Source: DASZZV01 sp035544835 (GTDB lineage: Bacteria; Acidobacteriota; Thermoanaerobaculia; Gp7-AA8). Taken from it: a stretch of DNA of 12,408 nucleotides. Numbering within the stretch: position 1 is the first letter of the stretch; each line of letters begins with the position of its first letter. Shown here piece after piece: positions 7,056 through 12,408 of the stretch. The translations under genes and the position numbers were made by a program. The notes below the pieces were generated by a model. It was not told the origin of the DNA. It worked only from the letters and a program-made list of their open reading frames with translations, and made no database searches. Location: NCBI GenBank assembly GCA_035544835.1, contig DASZZV010000466.1, positions 1 to 12,408 of the forward strand. Reading direction: 5' to 3'.

Positions 7056-7300
7056 GCCGCCTGAGTGGCAAGGGTTTCCGAACCCTTGTGCCCCGGCGTC
7101 GAGCCGGGGCCTTCCTGTGAAGAGTCAGAAGGGAGCTGGTCTCGACGACGCGGAACACCGCAGCGCTTCATGTCCGTTTCGCGTGGTCGGCTTGCAGCCG
7201 GCGGCGGCGTTCCGCAAAGTGTCGAGGAGGTAATCCGTTCTGAGTTGCAACAGGAACGCCGCGGCACAAGGGTTCGGAAACCCTTGCCACGAAAGGCGGC
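7056..7300. repeat. Intergenic inverted repeat, 28-bp perfect core arms (ABC operon-AOR gap)
   Basis: The 336-bp gap 7050-7385 holds no convincing gene. Bases 7065-7092 and 7263-7290 are exact reverse complements over 28 bases, and a GCCGCCT word extends the match outward with one indel. Each arm is itself a hairpin, AAGGGTT-TCCG-AACCCTT. Between the arms are further palindromic pieces, including an inverted pair around GCGGAACACCGC (near 7160) and GCGGAACGCCGC (read on the minus strand near 7205), and a GTCGGCT-TGC-AGCCGGC hairpin. Several short ORFs cross the region in several frames, but they follow the palindromes and show no protein family signal. Confidence 0.85.
7090..7110 (+). terminator. 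GC hairpin after the ABC operon, possible terminator
   Basis: GCCCCGGC-GTCGA-GCCGGGGC forms an 8-bp all-GC stem with a 5-base loop 40 bases after the binding-protein stop codon. It is followed by CTTCCTGT, a weak pyrimidine tract. It may end the importer transcript, but it is also part of the repeat cluster, so its role as terminator is uncertain. Confidence 0.4.
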
Positions 7301-7347
7301 GTCCCGAATGGCTGAGGCGCCCGGGAACACCTCTCTTCGCCCCGTCG

Positions 7348-7376
7348 TTGTTCAATAGCAGCCTGGAAACTAGAAT
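7348..7376 (+). promoter_or_regulatory. Promoter of the AOR-moaD unit
   Basis: TTGTTC (7348-7353) and TAGAAT (7371-7376) are separated by exactly 17 bases, a good housekeeping-type promoter (-10 five of six, -35 three of six against consensus). Nine bases separate the -10 box from the ATG at 7386, and no Shine-Dalgarno sequence is present. The transcript should therefore start within a few bases of the start codon. Confidence 0.65.
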
Positions 7377-7385
7377 GGCGCCCGC

Positions 7386-9380
7386 ATGAGTACACGCGAT
7401 AGAGTCACATCCCTCCTCGATCGACTGTCGACCGCGCGTCAGTTCCCTACGCAGGGGACCACGCTGTTTGTCGATCTGGAACGGGAAGAGGTTCGCGGCG
7501 GATTCATTCCACGCCACGTCGTCGAGACCTTTCTCGGCGGACGCGGCGTCAACATGTTCCTTCTCTACAACCTGCTCGATCCGGCGCTGACTCCGTTACA
7601 TCCCGACATTCCACTGATCTTCGGCACCGGCCTCCTCACCTCGATGGTACCTTCGGCTTCTCGCGGCAACGCCACGTCCTGGTCGCCGGAGTCCCTCGTC
7701 CTGTTGGACTCGAATGCCGGCGACTACTTCCCCTCGTTCATGAAGCTCGGCGGTGTCGATCACCTCGTGCTGTTCGGTGAGGCGAAGAAGTGGACGATGC
7801 TGCGCATTCAGAACAACGTGGTTGATTTTATCGATGCCGCGGCCTATGTCGGGATGGACAACATCGATCTACGCGAGAAGCTCTCGGCCGATTTTCAGGG
7901 TGTGGAGGGAAAGGACTTCGGACTCTCCGCCATCACCGTCGCCGGCGAAAACAAGGTATTGACCTCCGGGATCATGGCCGGGCCGAAAGCGATTTACGCC
8001 CGCGGCGGGCCAGGGGCCAAGATGGGATCCCTTCGCCTCAAGGCGGTCATGATGCAGGGGCGCTCGGCCGATCTCACCACCTTCCAGCCCCACAAAGGTC
8101 GCAATCGCGATATCGCCAAAAAGCTGCTGGAGACCTCGGTCGTGAAGAACGCCCTGAAGGTTCGCGGTACGCCGTTCCTTTATCGTCCCTCGCGCATGCT
8201 TGGAGCCATGGGGACGAAGAACAATCAGGAGACCACCTGGACCGATCGCCTCGACGCCGAGAACATCGATCCCTTCCGCCCGGGGATGGAAGGCTGCTTC
8301 GCCTGTCCGGTCAATTGCCGACCGCTGAACGACATGACGCACGATCCCGATTGCGTTCACGACCGCTACAGCAAGGGTGATGGGCCGGAATACGTGACGC
8401 TCGGCAAGTTCGGCCCCAACATCGGCATCAGTGACGTCAAGCAGGTTCTCCGCCTCAACAACATCTGCAACGACCTCGGGCTCGACACAGCCTCGACCGG
8501 CAGTGCGCTGTCCTGGGCCATGGAGCTCTATCAGCGAGGAATTCTTTCGAAGGAACAGGCCGGACTCGATCTCGCCTGGGGCAACTACGAGACCATCGAG
8601 AAAGTGCTTTTCATGATCGCGCGCCGCGAAGGAATCGGGAACGCCATCGCCGACTCGGCGCAGGCAGTGGCGAATGGTCACTATCCCCCCGAGGCGCTCG
8701 AGTATCTGATGGCAGTCAAGGGCCTGACGCAGAGCGATCCGCACGATGCGCGGATTCTCAAGGCCTTCGCGCTCGGCCTGGCCGTAGCGACGCGAGGCAT
8801 GGACCATCTCCGCAACCGCGTGACGCTGGAGATCAATGCCAAGATCAATGATGATCCGGCCTTCAAGCGGGAGCTGTACGGCGGAGACGTTTCTGCGCAG
8901 CCGAACAGCTACGTCGGCAAAGAGATCGCCGTGCGCGTCTGTGAGGACACATACGCCGTCGGAGACTCGGTCGGCATGTGCCGCTTCACCACCAAGCTGT
9001 TCAATTCACCGTCGCTTCCCGGTCTCGAGGAGTTCGCCGATCAGATCCGAAACGTTACCGGGATCGACCTGACGAAAGATCAACTGGTCAGCGTCGGTCG
9101 CAACGTCATGGCAGTCGAGCGTCTGATCAACAGCATGGTCGGCGTTTCGCGCAAAGACGACACGCTTCCGAAGCGTTGGTTCGAGGAGCCGATCTCGGTC
9201 GGACCCTTCAAGGGCGAGAAGATCGATCGCGATGAGTTCGACAAGATGTTGACCAGGTTTTACGAGGTCTCCGGTCTCAACGACGAGGGACTGCCGAAAC
9301 CGGAGTGGCGCGCACAACTCGAGAGCGTGCTCTCGACCTCCGCCGGCATGAAGAGCCTGGCAGTCAAGGCGCAGGCCTGA
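7386..9380 (+). CDS. Aldehyde ferredoxin oxidoreductase family, tungsten/molybdenum-pterin enzyme
   Basis: AOR-family enzymes oxidise aldehydes to acids, or reduce activated acids, using a bis-pterin tungsten site and a [4Fe-4S] cluster, with ferredoxin as usual partner. The 664-residue protein has the N-terminal pterin motif LGGRGVN (50-56). The cluster ligands are Cys304, Cys307 and Cys311 (CFACPVNC) plus Cys532 in DSVGMC. It also has GPEYVT (333-338), the pterin motif NDLGLDTASTG (362-372) and TRGMDHLR (469-476), whose His474 fits the active-site histidine of Pyrococcus AOR. It is somewhat longer than the roughly 605 residues of Pyrococcus AOR, with about 25 extra N-terminal residues. All ligand positions are intact. 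The substrate and the choice of W or Mo cannot be read from the sequence. A MoaD-like gene follows after one base and moeA further on. Confidence 0.93.
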   Translation: MSTRDRVTSLLDRLSTARQFPTQGTTLFVDLEREEVRGGFIPRHVVETFLGGRGVNMFLLYNLLDPALTPLHPDIPLIFGTGLLTSMVPSASRGNATSWSPESLVLLDSNAGDYFPSFMKLGGVDHLVLFGEAKKWTMLRIQNNVVDFIDAAAYVGMDNIDLREKLSADFQGVEGKDFGLSAITVAGENKVLTSGIMAGPKAIYARGGPGAKMGSLRLKAVMMQGRSADLTTFQPHKGRNRDIAKKLLETSVVKNALKVRGTPFLYRPSRMLGAMGTKNNQETTWTDRLDAENIDPFRPGMEGCFACPVNCRPLNDMTHDPDCVHDRYSKGDGPEYVTLGKFGPNIGISDVKQVLRLNNICNDLGLDTASTGSALSWAMELYQRGILSKEQAGLDLAWGNYETIEKVLFMIARREGIGNAIADSAQAVANGHYPPEALEYLMAVKGLTQSDPHDARILKAFALGLAVATRGMDHLRNRVTLEINAKINDDPAFKRELYGGDVSAQPNSYVGKEIAVRVCEDTYAVGDSVGMCRFTTKLFNSPSLPGLEEFADQIRNVTGIDLTKDQLVSVGRNVMAVERLINSMVGVSRKDDTLPKRWFEEPISVGPFKGEKIDRDEFDKMLTRFYEVSGLNDEGLPKPEWRAQLESVLSTSAGMKSLAVKAQA

Positions 9381-9381
9381 C

Positions 9382-9657
9382 ATGGGTATCGCGTCAGTGT
9401 CTGCCTTTCATCTCACCGTGCGCCTGGCCGAGCCATTTCGCGAGGGAGTGGGGGAGTTCCTGACCGTGACCGATCCTGCGGCGACGATCGGTGAGCTGAT
9501 CCCCATCCTGGAGCGCCGCGTCCCGAACTTCGTCGCTGAGAGCAACGAGCTGTTCAACTTCGCGGTCAACGGTGAGCTCATCGTGCACGGCGAGAAAGCA
9601 GTGACGTTGAAGAGCGGCGACGAAGTGGAATTGCTCGTCGCCTTTGCGGGAGGGTAG
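9382..9657 (+). CDS. MoaD/ThiS-family sulfur carrier protein
   Basis: The 91-residue protein has the beta-grasp ubiquitin-like pattern. It ends in ...VELLVAFAGG, and this terminal Gly-Gly is the site that is adenylated and thiocarboxylated in MoaD and ThiS. NFAVNGELIVHGEKAVTLKSG (about 58-78) is the conserved loop region of the family. It starts one base after the AOR stop codon and has no clear Shine-Dalgarno sequence, so it is translated by coupling with AOR. That arrangement and the nearby moeA favour a role as the small subunit of molybdopterin synthase supplying dithiolene sulfur for the AOR tungstopterin, rather than thiamine synthesis. The partner MoaE and the activating MoeB are not in the window. 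Family certain, exact role inferred. Confidence 0.88.
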   Translation: MGIASVSAFHLTVRLAEPFREGVGEFLTVTDPAATIGELIPILERRVPNFVAESNELFNFAVNGELIVHGEKAVTLKSGDEVELLVAFAGG

Positions 9658-9662
9658 AGCCC

Positions 9663-9895
9663 TCCAGCGCGCGAAGGCGCGCGGCAGACCTGTAGCACCG
9701 GGCGTGAGCCCGGTGACGCGGGAAGCGAAGGAAACATTCTTCTAGCCCGCGAAGGCGGGCGACAGCGGACGTATCCGCAATCTGCCGCCCGCCTTCGCGG
9801 GCTCCGGAATTCAAAGCAACCGTTCCGGGGTCGTCCGCGCAACACCGGGCTCACGCCCGGTGCTACAGGTCTGCCGCGCGCCTTCGCGCGCTGGA
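9663..9895. repeat. Perfect 53-bp inverted repeat with palindromes nested inside, moaD-moeA gap
   Basis: The 305-bp gap 9658-9962 has no gene. Bases 9663-9715 and 9843-9895 are exact reverse complements over 53 bases. Inside them, 9744-9761 and 9786-9803 form a second perfect 18-bp pair, and between these GCGGA-CGTA-TCCGC forms a third stem (9765-9778). Each outer arm carries two small hairpins, GCGCGC-GAAG-GCGCGC and CACCGGGC-GTGA-GCCCGGTG. The 18-bp arms have a similar CCCGC-GAAG-GCGGG design. The whole could fold as a large cruciform in DNA or a long hairpin in RNA. It separates moaD from moeA and could end the AOR-moaD transcript. Confidence 0.92.
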
Positions 9896-9948
9896 TCCTG
9901 GGTTAGAGCCCCGGCCGTTACCTCAAAACTGCGAACATCTCGCGGTGC

Positions 9949-9954
9949 TACCAT
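9949..9954 (+). promoter_or_regulatory. Candidate extended -10 box of moeA (leaderless)
   Basis: TACCAT is preceded by TG at one-base spacing (TGCTACCAT), an extended -10 arrangement, and ends eight bases before ATG 9963. No Shine-Dalgarno sequence is present. The -35 region is not recognisable. It supports ATG 9963 over the upstream GTG at 9945, which would lie inside or before the promoter. Confidence 0.5.
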
Positions 9955-9962
9955 TCCCGAGC

Positions 9963-11225
9963 ATGCCCGCCTCCTTCCAGATCCCGCGTCCGGCCGAGCG
10001 GATGCTGCCGGTCGAGGAGGCGCAGCGGCTCGTTCTCGAAGAGGTGGAGATTCTCGGTTTGGAGAAGGTTGTCTTCACCGAGGCGCTGGGAAGGATCCTT
10101 CGGGAGGATGTGCGCGCGACCTATGATCTTCCGCAGGCCGACAACACTGCCATGGACGGTTATGCCGTTCGTTCTGCCGACGTGGGGAAGGCCACCGAGC
10201 GCGCACCGGCAAAGCTAGAGGTGATCGAGGATCTTCCCGCCGGCAGCGTCGCCATCAAGAGTCTCGTTGAGGGGACCGCGATCCGGATCATGACGGGAGC
10301 GCCGATTCCGGATGGAGCGGACGCCGTCGTTCCCGTTGAGCTCACCGATGCCGGCGATTCCGAAGTGTCGATCCACAAGGGTGTGAAGGCGGCCGAGAAC
10401 ATCCGGCGCCGCGGTGAGGACATGCGAGCGGGTGAGATCGTTCTCCGTTCGGGCCTGCTGCTGCGCGCGGCTGAGGTAGGTGTGCTGGCCAGCGTGCAGA
10501 AGGGACTCGTGGCGGTGGGTCGCCGCCCGACCGTAGCGATTCTCTCAACGGGAGACGAGATCGTTGATGTCGATGGTCAGCTCCAGCCCGGGAAGGTGAT
10601 CAACTCCAACTCCTACTCATTGGCCGCGCTGGTGAGTGAAGCGGGAGCCATTCCGCGCATGCTCGGTATCGTGCGCGACACGAAAGCCGCGACCATCGAT
10701 GCGCTCGAATCGGCTCTTCAGTCCGACTTCATCATCTCCTCCGGCGGGGTCTCCGTGGGTGCCTATGACTTCGTGAAAGATGCGCTGGACGCCATGGGTG
10801 CAGAGACCCGCTTCTGGCAGGTGGCGATGAAGCCGGGGAAACCGATCGTCGTATCGCGCCTTCGTAGTCGCCTCTTCTTCGGCCTGCCCGGTAACCCGGT
10901 TTCGTGCATGGTCTCGGTGCACCTCTTCGTCGCGCCTGCCCTGCGCAAGGCCATGGGACAGACCGGAAGTCTCCTGCCGCCCATCGTGACCACCGTCATC
11001 GGATCGGGTCTCAAATCGCGCGGAGATCGCAGGCACTACACGCGGGTCCGCGTGTTCGTGAAGGATGGGCAGTTGCACTCGCTGCCTATGAGCGCGCAGG
11101 GATCCGGGGTGTCGACCTCGATGGTCCGCGCCAATGGTCTGGCCATCGTGGAGGCCGGCGTTACCGCCGTCGGCCAGGGCTCAGAAGTACCGACTGTGCT
11201 GATCGGCCCCATCGATGCGGAGTGA
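9963..11225 (+). CDS. moeA: Molybdopterin molybdenumtransferase
   Basis: MoeA inserts molybdate, or in some lineages tungstate, into adenylylated molybdopterin. The 420-residue protein compares with 411 in E. coli. It has DNTAMDGYAVR (60-70), MTGAPIPDGADAVV (110-123), RRRGEDMRAGE (148-158), LSTGDEIVD (194-202), SSGGVSVGAYDFVKDAL (259-275, with the conserved Asp269), MKPGKPI (289-295) and FGLPGNPVS (306-314), so all four domains are represented. The frame extends to a GTG at 9945, but ATG 9963 is preferred because TACCAT lies eight bases before it. It belongs with AOR and the MoaD-like gene as a cofactor cluster, but it has its own putative promoter after a 305-bp repeat-filled gap. Whether it handles W or Mo is not visible. 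Confidence 0.94.
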   Translation: MPASFQIPRPAERMLPVEEAQRLVLEEVEILGLEKVVFTEALGRILREDVRATYDLPQADNTAMDGYAVRSADVGKATERAPAKLEVIEDLPAGSVAIKSLVEGTAIRIMTGAPIPDGADAVVPVELTDAGDSEVSIHKGVKAAENIRRRGEDMRAGEIVLRSGLLLRAAEVGVLASVQKGLVAVGRRPTVAILSTGDEIVDVDGQLQPGKVINSNSYSLAALVSEAGAIPRMLGIVRDTKAATIDALESALQSDFIISSGGVSVGAYDFVKDALDAMGAETRFWQVAMKPGKPIVVSRLRSRLFFGLPGNPVSCMVSVHLFVAPALRKAMGQTGSLLPPIVTTVIGSGLKSRGDRRHYTRVRVFVKDGQLHSLPMSAQGSGVSTSMVRANGLAIVEAGVTAVGQGSEVPTVLIGPIDAE

Positions 11226-11234
11226 GGCAGCCGA

Positions 11235-11327
11235 AATTGAGAATTGAGAAATTAAAAAAAGGATCCGAGGCCATTGCACGCCTTTCTTTCTCAATTCTCA
11301 ATTCTCAATATTCTCAATTCTCAATTC
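11235..11327. repeat. ATTGAGA heptamer repeats forming an inverted repeat, moeA-SDR gap
   Basis: The unit ATTGAGA is repeated about twice near 11236-11250. Its complement, in the form TCTCAAT, is repeated about five times from 11289 to 11327, with one irregular unit. The two groups pair perfectly over 17 bases (11235-11251 with 11287-11303), with a 35-base loop. This AT-rich tract stands out from the GC-rich surroundings. It could form a hairpin in the moeA 3' region. The same heptamers occur again at 12170-12199. Confidence 0.88.
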
Positions 11328-11338
11328 GCCTTCATCCC

Positions 11339-11345
11339 AGGAGGT
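11339..11345 (+). promoter_or_regulatory. Perfect Shine-Dalgarno site of the reductase gene
   Basis: AGGAGGT ends four bases before ATG 11350. It is the strongest ribosome binding site in the window and fixes this start. It contrasts with the missing Shine-Dalgarno sites of egtD, the ABC ATPase, AOR and moeA. Confidence 0.8.
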
Positions 11346-11349
11346 CGTC

Positions 11350-12165
11350 ATGCTGCCTGAGAGCTCCTTCAAAGATCAGATCATTCTCGTCACCGGCGGC
11401 GGAACGGGCATCGGCTTCGCTATCGCCTCGGAGCTGGCCCGGCTCGGCGCGTCGGTAGCGATTGCCAGTCGCAGCGAAGAGCACGTCAAGGTTGCCGTGG
11501 AGAAGATTCGCTCCGCGACCGGGCGCGCCGAGGCTGCCGAAGGGTTCGCGCTCGATGTCAGAAACTCCGAACAGGTCGACGAGGTCGTGGCGAAGATTGC
11601 GGAGAGGTTCGGAGGGATCACCGGACTGGTGAACAACGCCGCTGGCAACTTCATCGTGAGAGCTGATCAACTGAGCGCGAACGGCTGGAACTCAGTGATC
11701 GGCATTGTTCTCAACGGGACCTTCTACTGCAGTTCGGCGGTTGGCAAGCGGATGATCGAGGCGAAACGCGGCGGCTCGATTCTCAACGTCATCGCTAATT
11801 ACGCCTGGACTGGCGCTCCCGGAGTTGTGCACTCAGCGAGCGCCAAAGCCGGAGTGCTGGCAATGACGCAAACCCTGGCCGTCGAGTGGGCCCGCTATCA
11901 GATCCGAGTGAATGCCATTGCGCCCGGTCCGGTCAACACCGAGGGCGCCTCAGCGAAACTCTTTCCAGATGAGAGGGTCGCCGAAGGAATTCGCCGGACA
12001 ATTCCGCTGCGACGATTTGCCTCCCTCGAGGAAGTGGCCAACGCCGCCTGCTACCTGCTCTCGACCTATGCCTCCTACGTAACCGGCGAAGCCTTCGTCA
12101 TCGACGGCGGCCAATGGCTTTCAGGCGCAGACTACTGGACGCGAGTGCAGGAGATGATGAAGTGA
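11350..12165 (+). CDS. Short-chain dehydrogenase, 2,4-dienoyl-CoA reductase (DECR1-like)
   Basis: This enzyme probably reduces 2,4-dienoyl-CoA with NADPH during beta-oxidation of unsaturated fatty acids. The 271-residue single-domain SDR has the cofactor loop TGGGTGIG (15-22), NNAAGNF (95-101), LNGT (121-124) and a C-terminal FVIDGGQWLSG. The usual YxxxK catalytic pair is absent; the equivalent position reads SASAK (Ser162, Lys166). Tyr151 lies eleven residues before Ser162. Human mitochondrial DECR1 has the same arrangement (Tyr199, Ser210, Lys214) and near-identical NNAAGNF and SASAKAGV segments. This makes dienoyl-CoA reductase much more likely than a generic ketoacyl reductase. The start is fixed by AGGAGGT. 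The gene stands alone between two heptamer repeat tracts, and no other beta-oxidation gene is visible. Confidence 0.88.
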   Translation: MLPESSFKDQIILVTGGGTGIGFAIASELARLGASVAIASRSEEHVKVAVEKIRSATGRAEAAEGFALDVRNSEQVDEVVAKIAERFGGITGLVNNAAGNFIVRADQLSANGWNSVIGIVLNGTFYCSSAVGKRMIEAKRGGSILNVIANYAWTGAPGVVHSASAKAGVLAMTQTLAVEWARYQIRVNAIAPGPVNTEGASAKLFPDERVAEGIRRTIPLRRFASLEEVANAACYLLSTYASYVTGEAFVIDGGQWLSGADYWTRVQEMMK

Positions 12166-12169
12166 GGCC

Positions 12170-12199
12170 AATTGAGAATTGAGAATTGGGAATTGAGAA
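12170..12199 (+). repeat. ATTGAGA heptamer tract after the reductase gene
   Basis: Four degenerate copies of ATTGAGA/ATTGGGA follow four bases after the stop codon. The tract has the same orientation as 11235-11251 and is inverted relative to 11287-11327, so the reductase gene lies between inverted heptamer tracts. Confidence 0.85.
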
Positions 12200-12227
12200 A
12201 GTAAACCGGATTGATCAAGCTGCTGCT

Positions 12228-12379
12228 GTCATCCCGAGCGATGGAACAACGGTGGCACGTTGTTGAAGCCCAAATGAACCGTTGTCATCCTGAGCAAGGG
12301 ACAGCGTGCGCGCTGCCACTGAGAAAAGAAACTGGGTGGGTGTCATCCCGAGCCGCAGCGAGGGATCTGGGCGGGGGCC
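12228..12379 (+). repeat. Cluster of three GTCATCCYGAGC repeat words
   Basis: The 12-base word occurs at 12228, 12284 and 12342, spaced 56 and 58 bases. The part 12284-12353 matches bases 1-70 in inverse orientation (66/70). The part 12340-12379 matches the arms of the inverted repeat at 2182-2302. Between the first two words is a small AACAACG-GTGGCA-CGTTGTT hairpin. No ORF with family signal covers the region. The element probably continues past the window, where an opposite arm would be expected. Confidence 0.85.
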
Positions 12380-12408
12380 TTAGACCCTTGGCCATCGAAA
12401 ATGTTTGC

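Noticed and set aside
7065..7517. Overlapping small ORFs in several frames around the gap before AOR
   Set aside because: They follow the palindromic repeats, share repeated peptides such as GFRTLVPRR in different frames, and have no protein family signal.
7869..8807. 312-residue open frame on the minus strand opposite AOR
   Set aside because: The plus-strand AOR carries cluster and pterin motifs across this stretch. The antisense translation has no recognisable domain or start context.
9945..9962. GTG start of moeA at 9945
   Set aside because: The candidate extended -10 box overlaps these codons, so a transcript from it would begin after the GTG. ATG 9963 matches family length.
1..12353. 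A transposon or integrative element bounded by the 70-base inverted ends
   Set aside because: The content is core metabolism with no transposase, integrase or target-site duplication, and the same words occur inside the window.
12228..12379. CRISPR array, because a word repeats at regular spacing
   Set aside because: The word is only 12 bases, is imperfect, occurs singly and inverted elsewhere, and the spacer between copies is itself conserved between 1-70 and 12284-12353. No cas gene is present.

Overview
This 12.4-kb window is GC-rich bacterial chromosome (about 60% GC by eye) with eleven confidently read protein genes and unusually palindrome-rich intergenic DNA. No tRNA, rRNA, CRISPR array, transposase or phage gene was seen. 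The taxon cannot be fixed from the sequence. The dispersed GTCATCCCGAGC-type extragenic repeats, a tungsten-type aldehyde oxidoreductase, a fungal/archaeal-type aspartate-semialdehyde dehydrogenase and -10 boxes sitting almost on the start codons suggest an environmental lineage such as Acidobacteriota. That is a tentative inference.

Layout. (1) 110-3455, minus strand: asd, lysC and dapB, three of the first four steps from aspartate to lysine (dapA is not here). dapB overlaps lysC by 4 nt, and a large inverted repeat separates asd from lysC. (2) 3663-4637, minus: egtD, the histidine betaine (hercynine) methyltransferase. (3) 4715-7049, plus, divergent from egtD across 77 bp: an OpuC/EgtUV-type ABC importer with ATPase, a single permease and a lipoprotein binding protein. 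Because hercynine and ergothioneine are betaines, this egtD-transporter pair is the most interesting functional hypothesis in the window. (4) 7386-11225, plus: an aldehyde ferredoxin oxidoreductase (AOR) family enzyme, a MoaD/ThiS-like sulfur carrier 1 nt downstream, and MoeA. Together they form a tungsten/molybdenum enzyme and cofactor cluster. (5) 11350-12165, plus: a short-chain dehydrogenase very like mitochondrial 2,4-dienoyl-CoA reductase, bounded on both sides by ATTGAGA heptamer repeats.

Intergenic DNA. Nearly every gap between transcription units holds an inverted repeat. There is a perfect 31-bp pair between egtD and asd, a perfect 53-bp pair with further palindromes nested inside it between moaD and moeA, and a 28-bp pair between the ABC operon and AOR. 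A roughly 40-bp pair lies between asd and lysC, and one arm of it recurs at the right end. The first 70 bases reappear inverted (66/70 identical) near the right end. Several genes (egtD, the ATPase, AOR, moeA) have a TANNNT box 6-9 nt before the ATG and no Shine-Dalgarno sequence, which predicts leaderless transcripts. The dienoyl-CoA reductase gene has a perfect AGGAGGT.
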